Source: Miscanthus floridulus (Eukaryota > Streptophyta > Magnoliopsida > Poales > Poaceae). Taken from it: a DNA stretch of 64,000 nt. Both the position numbers and the translations under genes were made by a program. The notes beneath the pieces were generated by a model. That model did no database searches, was not told the origin of the DNA, and saw nothing but the letters and a program-made list of their open reading frames with translations. The DNA is taken from assembly GCF_019320115.1 (NCBI RefSeq), contig NC_089582.1:118008657-118072656 (forward strand), read 5' to 3'. Below are positions 22,810 to 34,760 of this stretch, piece after piece; position 1 is the first letter of the stretch, and every line of letters begins with the position of its first letter.

Positions 22810-23378
22810 TAAACTGGTGCAACTGTCCCTGTTTGTTTGCTTGGCCTATTTAGGGGCTGGCTAGAGGTGGGAATCTGTTTGTTTGCCGGACCCAAGTGGT
22901 AAGTTTTTCCAACTACCGTCAACTTCCCAAGCGAGAAGGCGTTTGCTTATCTGGACGGCTGCTGGTGCGCCAGAAACTGCCAGCAACCACCACCAGCGCT
23001 AGCAGCAGCCACTGCAGCATCAATGAACAGCCTTAAATTGACAAGTTCAAACTCAAAATTAATACCACAAGTGTACCATTACATTAGCAGCTACCTAAGC
23101 CCCAAATTGACAAGTTCAAACACAAGATGAATACAACAAGTTCATAAGCTGAGCTTCATCCACAAGTAAACCATATAGACTAAGAGTAGAACAAGTAATA
23201 AGTCTTGAGTGATAAAGATGGAGGAGGGGTTGGATTATGAGAGGGCAAGTCACGAGCACCACACAAGAGAAGGTTTGACTTGTTTCTTCGGTTGAATGCA
23301 GCCTGGGCATCAGCATAGGAGTAGTACTTCTGGTATGAATTACCAGGGAACCAATTCACCTGGTCATGGCATTTAACC

Positions 23379-24438
23379 TGTCGGTGCGAAAAGTGACCAA
23401 CAAGTAAATATTTATAGTTTTGTCATGCATTATGATCGGATGTGGCCTAGCACTCAATGACACAGGATTTATACTGGTTCAGGCAACAGGCCCTACATCC
23501 AGTTGAGGTCGGTCGATGACTTTATTCCTGAGTCCAGGTGTTCGAAGTTTACTGTGGGGTTACAAACGAGTAAGGAATAAGAAAGGGGGTGTTAGAGGTC
23601 CGGTCGGACTCTGAACCGAGTGGAAGAGAGTGGCGGATGCTCAAGCGTGCGCTAAGTATTGGAACGTATGCTCTGTGTGTCCGAGCTTATCAGCTGTTGA
23701 GAGCGTGTAGACTGTGTAGTTATCGAGTCCTAGAGCTATTAAGCTGTCGAGTCGACCGGTCTTCGGGGGGGGGGGGCTTTTAGGAGAGAGCTCATCCTCT
23801 TTTATAGTTGAAGGGGATGGCCTTATAAGTCAAAGAAAAAGAGAGAGAGTGTATACATGTGTTGTCTAGTCTTGTTGCCCATACCATCGGGTACGGGATG
23901 GCCGTCGACGTCCACAATACTGTTTATGTTTAAACACATCTAGCAGGATCTACCATGTTCGTCTGGTACGGCAAACGACGACGCCCACAATACTATTTAT
24001 ACTCTAACGTGTCTGGCAGGTTCTACTGTGTTCGCCTGACATGCCCCGATGGCACTGTCCTACAGGTGCGCAGGGCATGGCAGGGTACAGTCCTCGGGAT
24101 TGCGGTTGACTTGAGCGCCTTACCTTATCTGCTCCGCCTGCTCCCCGAGCCCACACTGAGTGGGCATCCCCGGTCAGTCGGTCACAGTCGGTCCCAACCG
24201 TCTCAGTCAGGAAAGAGCAACGAGCAGAGGTCCGACGGATCCTCGATTGGAGAAGGGGATCGGAGTCAGACTGCGGTCCCACCTTGGCTAGGCATTTCGG
24301 TCGGGGACCAGATCATTATCTCTGACTATCATTATGTATCTAGGCCAGCCTAGGCGCGTGTTGTCACTGCGTCGCCTGCTGGGTCGGGTTTTGTAGGGAA
24401 GCGGGTCCATTGGGGACCTCGGGTTTATGAACCCGACA
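23379..24438 (-). mobile_element. Solo LTR, 1,060 bp, TGTCGG..CCGACA ends
   Basis: The ends are TGTCGGTGCGAAAAG and GAACCCGACA. Read on the minus strand it starts TGTCGGGTTCATAAACCC, a wording I know from grass gypsy LTRs. Flanking pentamers TAACC and CAGCC differ at two bases, suggesting a worn duplication. No internal domain lies next to it, so it is a solo LTR. A run of G at 23766-23776 may be error-prone. Confidence 0.75.
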
Positions 24439-24439
24439 C

Positions 24440-25760
24440 AGCCCAACTGGAGTAAACTCTAGGCTTATGGCCATTGAAAACCACATACCATGGACTCATC
24501 TCAGTTCTGCAAAAAGGAAGAAGCTGCCTCAGTTTAGTTTAGAGATTTAAGAAAATGAGCAAAACAATGTAAACATCATTGGCAGCAGTGTATTACAGGC
24601 CTCAGTCATGTAGTTGATTGTCACAGACCACCATTTCACTTCCTGTGGCTTCTCCAGGTGATTAACCAAATTAGAATTTAGTTTAGGCAAGAGGAGAAGA
24701 CGTATGAAGCAAAGTTTATGGCCCGCATCCTAATCCATCCAACATGGAACACATCATTGGCAAAGATCAATGTTGGCCTCAGATTTATTGAAATTCATAT
24801 GTCATTGTTATAGAATCATTGGTGGCACTGATTAAGTCAGAAAAAGATCAAGGCAGCAAAGAATCAAGCACTTGGCAATAAAACTCAAGCACTGGACAAT
24901 ACAAACTCAAGCACTGGACAATACCAAAAGGGAATGTTTGTTTGCCTGGACATAGCAGTTAGCAGCCAACAAACACCTAGGGCTGCAACATAGAAGGAAG
25001 AACCAAGAACAACAGAATAAAGAAGATAGTGCCACCTCATCATAGTATTTCATCATCATAGGCCTTATCCCAATTCTTCTCCTTCACAACCCAAATGAGA
25101 AGTCAAAAAACTAGGTCAGTCTTGGTGAATGGCTGCAAAGCATGTGACACGCCCATCCTCAGTTGGCAACATGACCATATATTACCATGTCATGATGTCA
25201 GTTGGGAATGGACGTGTCACATGGTGTTTCTAACCATTAACCAAAAGCAAAACAGCAGAGGTAATGAAATAAGCAAAAACTAAACTGTTCTGGTGAATGG
25301 ATGCACATCATGAAATGCACCCATACTTAGGTAGCCACATGATGATACATGAACAAATCAAGTAGTTAGTTGGGTATGGATGTATCTCATGGTGTGGCTA
25401 ACTAGCCACCCAAAAGCAAAACTGCAAAGTGCAAACACAATCTAATAGGTAAATAGCCAACTATTGCATAAATAGTTCCAACCAGTCCACCATCACAAGA
25501 CTTACCAGTTCAAGTACCAGCAGACATAGCTGCCATCACCACGAACAAATATTACATAAATATGGTTAGCCACCCCCCAAATGAGCAACCAAAATACACC
25601 CAGAAGGACATGTGCTACTAAGTCAAGCTACCTTGCTGCACAAAGGCCCTAAGCCACTGCACAAAAGATTAGAGAAGGAGAGTGGTTAAGGAGGGTGGAG
25701 AACATATAAGGGTTCTCAACTGCTTCCCTCCTATAGCTTGCTGTAGAGGTAGAGTGCAAG
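24440..25760. other. Non-coding 3' part of the PIF element, with an imperfect internal duplication
   Basis: No coding frame. Two related segments of about 140 bp lie at about 25107-25250 and 25280-25425. They share TGGTGAATGG.TGCA, CACCCAT-type, GGTAGCCACATGA/GGCAACATGACCAT, AGTTGGG.ATGGA and CATGGTGT wording. A shorter tandem TCAAGCACTGGACAATAC lies at about 24883-24925. Confidence 0.5.
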
Positions 25761-25764
25761 CATG

Positions 25765-28718
25765 CTAGATGTAGTAGTAGTGCTTGGCCAGGAAGTTCCT
25801 AAGCCAAATAACCCTATGGCTGTCCACCATGTCCACAAACCCCTTACCTTGTGCCTTGTTGTCCAGAAGGTGGCTGAATGCCACAATCAATGCCTCCTCT
25901 GTGAACCTAGGCATGTCCATCATAGCATGGTAGAGATCAGCATCAACATGAGCAGGCCATGTCTCCCTCAAAGCATTGGCCACATTGTTCACTACATCAG
26001 TCATGTTGGTCATGAGCAGCATCTCATCCTCACTAAAGCAAGCCCTTTGCCTCTTTCCACCCACTGCAGAGCTGTTAAGCTTAGTGGCATTGCTTCTCTC
26101 ACCAAGGTCAGGCTTCTCATCCCCCAGCTGGTGCCAAAATGTGCCCTCCATCTTACCTGTTGTAGTGTCAGTGGTGTTGCTGTTCACCCCAGGGGCTCAT
26201 TTGATCCAACAGCAAACCTCCCAGTAGTTGTAGTGCTACCAAAGATGATCTCCATCTCATCATAGAACCTGATAGGGGTGTTCAGATACTCAGCATCCTT
26301 GGGATGGTCCTGCAACCACAAAACCAAAGAAGACAGTTAGTAATCAATGCTAAGTAATCATAATGAGAAAAAAAGATCAAATAATTAACTACTAAATGCA
26401 GCAAGTTGTACCTTAACATGACCAGCATAGCGGTCCTGGTCCAGCATGATGGCCTTGGTGTCATCATCCCAAAGTGCCTCACTGAGGTCCTTCAACTTGG
26501 ACACCCTCCCCCACCTCTGCCTCTACTTCCTAAGGTGGTTGTAGACCTAAGTGGCAGTCTGAAAGCTCTAGTTTGGTTTTGGTGGATTGATGAAACCCTA
26601 AGTGCTAACCAAGTTTATCAAGTGATCATGAAATATGTAGCACATTCCAAGTGGTGAAGCAAACGAAGATCATGACATGATGATGGTGATGCCATAGTGA
26701 TAATCAAGTGCTTGGACTTGAAAAGAAGAAAGAGAAAAATAAAAGGCTCAAGGCAAAGGTATAAATTGTAGGAGCCATTTTGTTTTGGTGATCGAGACAC
26801 TTAGTGAGTGTGATCATATTTAGGATCGATAGCCATACTACTAAGAGGGGTGAAACTCATATCGGAATACGGTTATCAAAGTGCCACTAGATGCTCTAAC
26901 TCATTGCATATGCATTTAGGATCTAGTGGAGTGCTAACACCCTTGAAAATGTTTGTGAAAGTATGCTAACACATGTGCACAAGGTGATACACTTGGTGGT
27001 TGGCACATTTGAGCAAGGGTTAGGAACTCCACCGGTGCCCTATACAGAAAAGACAGAGGTCACTACGAGTGACTAGACGCTGGACTCGGAAGGACCGGCG
27101 TGTCCGGTCAGTAGAAGCAGCGAAGATGCTGGCGTCGGTCTCTGACCGGATGCTGGGTCACTTAGTGACCGGACGCTGGAGGGCTGCGTTTGGTCCCACT
27201 GATGTGGCAGTGCATAGAGAAGATGTCGAGTGACCGAACGCTGGGAGAGTCCGGTCGAGCATGATCGGACGTGTCCGGTCACATTGCAGCAGTGCGTCCG
27301 ATCATCACTTGACTGTTGGGATCGGGCGCTTAGTATTTGAAGAGAGGGGACACGTGGCATGCATCGTACAACCGGACGCTGGGGTCCTGCATCTGGTCGA
27401 TATGACCGGAGCGTCCGGTCACCCCATGTTATGCCCAGTGAAGGGGTATAATGGCTCTATTTTATGGAGGCTTCTATTTAAGCCTCATGGCCGGCTCAAG
27501 ATCACTCTCTTGGCCATTTGCATTGACATAGCAACCTTGTGAGCTTAGCTAAAGCCCTCCCACTCATCTTCATCATTGATTCATCATCTTGTGAGATTGG
27601 GAGTGAATCCAAGTGCATTGCTTGAGTGTTTGCATCTAGAGACATTTGGTGTTTGTGTTTTGTTGCAGAATTTATTTGTTACTCTTGGTGGTTGCTGCCA
27701 CCTAGATGGCTTGGAGCAGCAAGGATTGTCGAGCGGAGGTTGGTGATTGTCTCTGGCTCCGATCATGGTGATTGTGAGGGGTTCTTGACCTTTCCCCGAC
27801 GAAGAGCCAAAAGGTACTCTAGTGAATTGCTCGTGGCTTGTGTGATCCTCATCTTATGTTGGTTGTGTGGCACCCTATTGAAGGTTTGGCGTGTGATGCC
27901 AATTAGCGCGTGAACCTCTAAGTGAGTGAATTGCCACAATGAGGACTAGCTTGCCGGCAAGCAATTGAACCTCAATAAAAAATCATTGTGTCATCATTTG
28001 ATTCTGAGGTGATTGGTCTTTATTGGTTTTCATTCTTATGATTGATTGGTTCATTCCTCGACATGGTGGTATAATTATCTTGCTCTCTCTCTCTTTATAT
28101 TACCGCAAACTAGTTATCAAGCTCTTTAGTGTAGCTAGTTATGAGAGCTTGTTAGTTTGGTTAGTGTGGCTCTTTAGTTAGCCTTTGAGAGCACACTAAC
28201 TTAGTGTAGTGTCATAGTCATTGTGTGGTTAGAATCTATAGAAACTAGAATTATGGTAGGTGGCTTACATTTTTAGTATGCTAGCGCAACACTTGTTTCA
28301 CCTCATAATTGTTTAACCAGTTTGCTAAGTGTTATTGTAGAAATTTTTAATAGGCTATTCACCCCCCTCTAGCTATTAGGACATTTCACAGTCACCTCCT
28401 CACTAGAGTACTCTCTCAAGGCCTTAGCTACCTAGTTAATGTACTTTTGTTTGAAGCCCTTGTCTGCCCTAGCACCATATTGGATGAGCTGCCTCATCCT
28501 ACGTAGCACAAAAGCCACTGGTGTTGTTAGTCCACCTCATAGGTGGCCTAACACCACCAGCATTAGTAGCAGCACCATCCCCATTGCCACCAACAGCAAG
28601 CAAGGGTTGCACATTGACACCAGTAGGGGCACCAGCAGCAGCCATCCCAACCCCAGGCAGCAGTCACAAACCCCTCACCAGCAACACCACCAGCACCATT
28701 GACATTGACAGAAGCCAT
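25765..28718 (-). pseudogene. PIF/Harbinger ORF1 (Myb/SANT-like DNA-binding protein) pseudogene, split by a solo LTR
   Basis: On the minus strand the frame starts with an ATG at 28718 (MASVNVNGAGG), runs to the LTR at 28393, resumes at 26559 and continues through exon-like blocks to a stop at 25765. The SANT-like region reads TSGFVLRRMRQLIQYGA, then VAKALREYSSEE, and after the LTR VYNHLRK and WDDD. The C-terminal block reads DLYHAMMDMPRFTEEA and DSHRVIWLRNFLAKH, a signature I know from grass PIF ORF1 proteins. TAG codons replace expected Gln or Trp at 28434-28432, 26549-26547 and 26525-26523, and a frame change lies near 28640. ORF1 normally binds the element ends together with the transposase. 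Confidence 0.8.
26560..28388 (+). mobile_element. Solo LTR of a SIRE-type copia family, 1,829 bp, CAGTC duplication
   Basis: The ends are TGAAAGCTCTAG and GGACATTTCA. A perfect 5-bp duplication CAGTC flanks it (26555-26559, 28389-28393). It matches in inverse orientation the LTRs at 31249-33140 and 55126-57078, the last of which is attached to a copia pol. It carries the family's cluster of CCGGACGC/GCGTCCGG motifs (27090-27420). It interrupts the PIF ORF1 pseudogene. Confidence 0.92.
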
Positions 28719-29108
28719 CCTAAGTAGTGTAGCAAGGTAACATTTAACTAACACATACACCATGAACAACACATAACCAGCATTCAATCAAAAACCAACA
28801 AGATAGGAGAATGAAAGCCATTAGTCTCAGCATTGTCCATAAAATACATAAATAGTCATACACACAGTTCATTAGTTCCATACAAAGGCAACCTAAATTA
28901 TACAAATTTATTACATAAATATGGTTCAAGTCCTAGTAGTGCCCCTATTGGCCCACATGCTGACAGAGATAGCATCCCTCAAAGCTACCATCCCACTGTT
29001 GTCCTGGGACTATAGATGATTAACATGTTGATTCCCTAACACAACATGGGGGTTGGCTGTCCAAGACTCCTCAGTTGACACATCTTCATCAATGCTAAAG
29101 GACAAAAT

Positions 29109-30251
29109 CTAGTTATGCAAAATGTAGCAAGCTAGGACAAGTTTCACTTGGGTTTTGTAGGTATGGAAGGGCTTGTTGTCTAGAATACGAAACATATTCT
29201 TCAAAGCCCCAAAAGCACGCTCTATTGTCACCCTTAAGGAAGAGTGCCACAAGTTGTAGAGCTCCCTCTCATTACTAGGGTAGGTTCTGCTACAAGACTC
29301 AAACAAATGATACCGCACACCTATGTAAGGTGGCATGAACCTAGGACGGCATGCATAGCCTACATCAACTAGGTAGAACTTGCCTACAGCATTAACAGGG
29401 GCTGCAATCAGTATGTGTTTGCTGTTTGAACAATTAAATAACTATTAACAATGTAATTACCTTCTAGTACACTCAACCCATCCTGTCTCTCAATAGCATC
29501 TACTAGGATCAAAGCATCATGTGCTGATCCCTCCCACCCAGCCAATACATAGGTGAATTTTAGGTCATAGTCCATAGCAGCCATAACATTCTGAGTGGGG
29601 TTACTCTTCCTACCCCTGAAGGCAGCCTGCATGTGTCTAGGCACCCTAGCCAACACATGGGTGCCATCAATAGCCCTAATGCAGTCCTAAACAACATTTA
29701 ACTGGAACAAATTAGGTGTATGTCACTTATAATCCCTAAACCTTCAACTAATGAAATAAGGTACAGTACCTTGAAATATGGGTTCCATCTCTAGCCCCCA
29801 AAAATCTTAGGATGATTCTCAAGCCCAGGTGGCTTGATCATCTCACCTAAGCTCCCCAACTGCACACAACACTTGGTGAAAATGGCGGTGCACAGTCTCT
29901 ATGGACCTTCTAAAACTTTGGTCAACCACCCTATACCTTTGGTTGTGTCCAACAACATGGAGGAACATAGAAACTTGTTCCTCAACACTTGCATTTACAC
30001 TGTCTAGCACAAAGACCCCTCTGCCTAAACAGATTACAAAGAGCAAAGAAAGGGGCCCTACTCATCCTTAGCATGGCAATGCACTCCTTATCAGTGGAGT
30101 TATAAATTAAGTCCAAGTTCCTCTTCCTATGCTCATCTGCTAAAGCCCTAGGACCATAGGGTATGGGTTCATCCTCACCCCTCAGTCACTTAATCCTAGA
30201 AAACAGAAAAGCCACCATGACCGCAACCATTGCTACATCCTGACTAGCCAT
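29109..30251 (-). pseudogene. PIF/Harbinger DDE transposase pseudogene
   Basis: The minus-strand reading starts at an ATG at 30251 (MASQDVAMVAV). The helical N-terminal segment (30046-29843) includes DQSFRRSIETVHRHF. The catalytic block has AIDGTH at about 29675, GWEGSAHDA at about 29530, and RVTIERAFGALKN at about 29200, the D-D-E set of the Harbinger DDE_Tnp_4 family. Lesions: TAG just before the first catalytic Asp (29689-29687), a TAA near 30190, frame changes near 30030 and 29840, and a further change at the exon-like border near 29430. The last block ends ACYILHN with no obvious C-terminus. It cannot make an active enzyme. Confidence 0.85.
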
Positions 30252-31248
30252 GATAGAACGCTGGCTAGCTAGATCCATCTACATCCAGTTATTAAAAATA
30301 GTTTTTAGTCATCAGGCATGTCTTTGCTGGCTCTAAATGAACTGCATTCATAAACAGATGGACAAAAAGTAGCAGGAACGGTTGCTTCTCCAAAGCGAAG
30401 CCCCCATGACCTACTAACAGCACCATCGACTAGCATAAACAACCGCAAACCATCACTGAATCCATACCGAACAATGAATAGTAAACCCTAACCAAGCATG
30501 TACTGCATATAACATACGAAATCAACAAGAACAATAGCACCAGAGTAATAAATAACCAAGAACAACATCATAGGCACCACGGTGGCTAGGGATTTGCACA
30601 CAGCCACCTCAAACCTCAAGATTTGGACCATCCAGATCCACATACACCAGATCCATGCAAGGTAAGGTCTAAGAAGGGATATCACCTTGCTACGAGCAAC
30701 GAGGAACCACAGGAAGAAGAAGAGGCGAGGCGGAGAGGTCCAGGCAAACAAACACCACCGCACTGAAGCCAGCGAGGACGAAGAAGATGCGGAGGTGTGG
30801 AAGAAGACAGGGCCCACGTGATGCCGGCCACCACCACCATCAGGCAAAGAAGAGGACGCAGGTGGCGGACTAGAGCTAAAGAGGAAGCAGACACACCACC
30901 AACACTACCTCCGGCTGACCGACGGTGGTAGGAGAACTCCCAAACCCTAAGGCTCGGGAGCGTCTGTGACCGCGATGACACCACCAGGTGGAGTGAGGAA
31001 GGAGAGCGGAGAAAGCGAGGGCGAGTGAGCGGCGAGGGGAGGGAGGGATGGGATAAAAGGAGGTCGAAACCCTAGCGGCGTCGCGTGCGAAGATTTCACC
31101 GCTCCCACGCGAGCTCGCGAGGGCCAACCACGAGGAGGCCGAAATGGCCAGACGCACACCCGAGCGAGCCGAGCCCGGGAGGAACGGATTTCATTTTCGT
31201 TCCCCCACGGCCTGGCTCGCCCCTACTTTGATGGTCGTGTGGGCCAGG
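30252..31248 (-). other. 5' leader region of the PIF element
   Basis: This lies between the transposase start and the solo LTR. The part at 30680-31200 is GC-rich on the minus strand with CTAGGGTTTCGACC at about 31070, as in plant promoters and first exons. Open frames exist but match no domain. Confidence 0.4.
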
Positions 31249-33140
31249 TGAAAGGTCCTAATGGCTAGAGGGGGGGTAAATAGCCTAATAAAATTTCTAC
31301 AACAACACTTAACAAAGTGGTTAGACAATTATGAGGCGAAGCGAGTGTTGCACTAGCCTACTTAAAATGCAAGCCACCTACCATAATTCTAGTTTAGATA
31401 GTGTCAATTCACACAATAGCAAAGACACTATTTTATGTTAGTGTGCTCTCAAAGACTAACTAAAGAGCCACACCAACCAAGCAAACAAGCTCTCACAACT
31501 AGCTACACTAAAGAGCTTGTCAACTAGTTTGCGATAAAGTAAAGAGAGTGATTAGGATAGTTATACCGCCGTGTAAATGAAGTACCAATCAATCACAAAG
31601 ATGAATAACAATGATGACCAATCATCTCGGAATCAATGATGAACACAATGATTTTTATCGAGGTTCACTTGCTTACCGGCAAGCTAGTCCTCGTTGTGGC
31701 GATTCACTCACTTGGAGGTTCACGCGCTAATTGGCTTCACACGCCAAACCCTCAATAGGATGCCGCACAACCAACACAAGATGAGGATCACACAAGCCAC
31801 GAGCAATCCACTAGAGTACCTTTTGGCGCTCCGCCGGGGAAAGGTCAAGAACCCCTCACAATCACCACGATCGAAGCCGGAGACAATCACCACCTCCGCT
31901 CGACGATCCTCGCTGCTCCAAGCTGTCTAGGTGGTGGCAACCACCAAGAGTAACAAGCGAAATCCGCAGCGAAACACGATCACTAAGTGCCTCTAGATGC
32001 AATCACTCAAGCAATGCACTTAGATCACTCCCAATCTCACTACGATGATGAATCAATGATGTAGATGAGTGGGAGGGCTTTGGCTTAGCTCACAAGGTTG
32101 CTATGTCAATGAAAATGGCCAAAGATGTGAGCCACAGCCGGCCATGGGGCTATAAATAGAGCCCCCATCAAATAGAGCCGTTATACCCCTTCACTGGGCA
32201 AAACGCGCTCTGACCGGACGCTCCAGTCATATTGACCGGACGCTGGCCCTCAGCGTCCGGTCGCCCGATGGACGCCACGTGTCATCGCCTTCAAACGTTG
32301 TTCGTCAGATTCCAACGGTTATGACGCTGACCGGACGCTCCGGTCAAAACTGACCGGACGCTGACGCCCCAGCGTCCGGTCGTTTCTAGTAAGCTCCCCG
32401 AGGCATGTTTTTCTGACCGGACGCGTCCGGTCCACCTTGACCGGACGCAGCCAGCGTCCGGTGCTCAACCCTAGCCTACTGTGCCGTCTGACAGCTCGAC
32501 CGGACGCAGCCTTTCAGCGTCCGGTCGCTGAGTGACCCAGCGTCCGGTCAGTAGACCGACGCCAGCATCATTTCGACCAACTCCATTTCAACTCTAACTT
32601 CTTCACCCTTGCTCAAATGTGCCAACCACCAAGAATTTTGCATCCGGCACAATAGAAAATAAACATTTCATTTTTCCAAGAGAGGGACCCAAACCCATCT
32701 CAACCCTGCAAACACCTTGTGCACATGTGTTAGCATATTTTCACAAATGTTATCAAGGGTGTTAGCACTCCACTAGATCCTAAATGCATATGCAATAAGT
32801 TAGAGCATCTAGTGGCACTTTGATAACCGCATTCCGATACGAGTTTCACCTCTCTTAATAGTACGGCTATCAAACCTAAATGTGATCACACTCTCTAAGT
32901 GTCTTGATCACCAAAACAAAATAGCTCCTACAAGTTATACCTTTGCCTTGAGCTTTTTGTTTTTCTCTTTCTTCTCTTCAAGTTTAAGCCCTTGATCATC
33001 ACCATGCCATCACCATTGTCATGCTATGATCTTCATTAGCTTCTTATACTTGAAGTGCGCTACCTATGTCATGATCACTTGATAAACTAGGTTAGCACTT
33101 AGGGTTTCATCAATTCACCAAAACCAAACTAGAGCTTTCA
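31249..33140 (-). mobile_element. Solo LTR of the same SIRE-type family, 1,892 bp
   Basis: The ends are TGAAAGGTCCTAATGG and CTAGAGCTTTCA, the reverse orientation of the copy at 26560. Flanking pentamers are CCAGG and CCGGG, one mismatch. Between 32212 and 32550 it holds at least seven GACCGGACGC and six GCGTCCGGT motifs. No internal region is attached. Confidence 0.88.
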
Positions 33141-33479
33141 CCGGGCTGGGTAGGGGGTCCAGGTAAACAAACACCCGGGGTTGCCGCCCATGGGCGCACT
33201 GGCTCACCTAGGCCAGGCAAACAAACGCGCCCCAAGAGGCTGCGTGATTGGGACACAGTTTGAAGGATCAGAGTCCAACTGCCAAAAGCCAGCTGGGACA
33301 AACAAATTGGCAAACGACACTTCGTGCTTGTTTTTTTACAACACACATCATGCTCGGTTGAGTAGGTGGTTCGTCTAGCCTCGCTGCATGTGCCGAATCA
33401 ACATCTGCAAGATGGGAGGGGAGCCACCAATAGTTCTAATGATACATATTCTAAAAAAAGTAGAACGATACGCCACCGG

Positions 33480-34205
33480 ACGGACCACTCCACATGCCCG
33501 CACTGTTGCCCGTTCCCACCCGTGCTACTTGCCTCACGCGCCCCACGCGGATTCGACCCGGCCGTCGTGAGCCCCACCTGCCGCAGCCATCTCGCAAGAT
33601 CGTCTCCACTGTGCCAGTTCGCCGCGCTGCCCGCTTATGTTGCACCGGAAGCGTATGTTGCTTAAGTTTCAGATGTTTTGTACGTATGTTGCAAGTGTTT
33701 CATATAGATGTTGCAAAGGTAGATCCGGATGTGGCACATGTTGCAATGGCTATGAACGTATGTTTTAAATGTTTGTTCAAAATGTTTTATCAGTTTTAGA
33801 CGTATGTTGAAAGCGTTTTATTTAGATGTTGCAAATGTATATTTCGAATGTTTCATCTATTTCAGATGTATGTTGTAATTCTTTGTAAAAGTAGATCTTG
33901 ATGTAGACGTGGAGGAAGCCCAAGTCCTCAGTGGTCCAGCTGCTACGGCTCCCTTGGTGTGGCGAAGATGGAGGCCGCGGACATTGGAACGGTTGGGACA
34001 GGATGCCGCGGCAGATTGGCCAGGATGGGGAGTGGGATGGGACACTGCCAAGGGAGCTGCGTGCGTCAAGCGCAGACGTGGGAGCTCCATCGGATAGACA
34101 CTGCCTCTAAAGCAGGATGGGCACGCGGTGAAGGGAGATGCGTGTGTCGAGCGGCAGTGCCGGAGCAGCGTCCGGACACTAGCCGCTCCGCTTTCCCAAA
34201 CTAGG
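33480..34205 (+). repeat. Non-autonomous element with ATGTTGCAAGTGTTT repeats, copy A
   Basis: A GC-rich left part is followed at about 33650-33900 by degenerate repeats of TATGTTGCAAGTGTTTCAT wording at 30-60 bp spacing, then by a GC-rich right part ending CGGACACTAGCCGCTCCG. A second copy of the same plan lies at 42100-43140. The class is unknown to me. It has no coding domain. Confidence 0.55.
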
Positions 34206-34760
34206 GCACGTTTGAAACGCAGGAATCGGGCAGGAATTTCACAGGAATCAGTTCAATTTCACAGGAAAAATACCGGAACAGGAAATATTTCCCACGTTCC
34301 AAACAGGAAATATCAGAATTTTTACTTGTCCATCTGTAGCATATTACAGGTTTCAGTCAGACAAAACCAGAAAATTTCATTATCCCAACAGCTAAACCAG
34401 CCAGGCCTTCGGGATGAAAGCTAGCTTCCTAAACTTAAAATGGGCAACCACGCGAATAAGAAAGGGCGATTTGCTGTAAATGTGCGCTCCTTATGGCTTT
34501 CTTCCCTGCATTTCCTGTGCTATCTTTGTGTGATCACTGATCAGGTCCAGCATCAGGCATTCAGGCATATCTGAAACTGAAAAGATGAAAGCTGTTCAAC
34601 GCGGAGAATAGAGGAGAAAGCTTCTGGGTTCTCTGCCAAATGGGGAAACGTACCTCCTCCTAGTTCTCTGCCAAACAACTTCAACAAAATTAAGCCATTG
34701 GCCCATCAGACTACACGCAAGCGGGGAAAACATGTATAGTGTAAACAGGATCAGCTGACT
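34206..34760 (-). other. MITE-like patch and 3' flank of the At4g37920-like gene
   Basis: At 34206-34320, GGGCACGTTTGAAACGCAGGAAT and ACGTTCCAAACAGGAA show inverted wording typical of a small grass MITE. 34430-34760 is the likely 3' UTR of the gene on the minus strand. Nothing else was recognised. Confidence 0.4.

Larger units (their letters stand above)
22517..33232 (-). mobile_element. PIF/Harbinger transposon, heavily invaded (about 5.7 kb without insertions)
   Basis: The left end reads GGGCGTGTTTGTTTTTATGGCC (22517 onward). The reverse complement of the right end reads GGGCGCGTTTGTTTGCCTGGCC (33232 inward). These are 22-bp terminal repeats with five mismatches. CAA flanks both sides (22514-22516, 33233-33235), a 3-bp duplication as expected for the superfamily, though CAA rather than TAA/TTA. 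Inside, on the minus strand, lie a DDE transposase pseudogene (30251-29109) and a SANT/Myb-like ORF1 pseudogene (28718-25765). Insertions: a Tourist MITE (22567-22809), three solo LTRs (23379-24438, 26560-28388, 31249-33140). A GC-rich minus-strand leader lies at 30680-31200. The element is immobile unless supplied with enzymes from elsewhere. Confidence 0.8.

Noticed and set aside
27071..27420. CCGGACGC clusters considered as a CRISPR-like or tandem-repeat array
   Set aside because: Spacing is irregular, both orientations are mixed, and the clusters sit within LTRs of a plant retrotransposon family.
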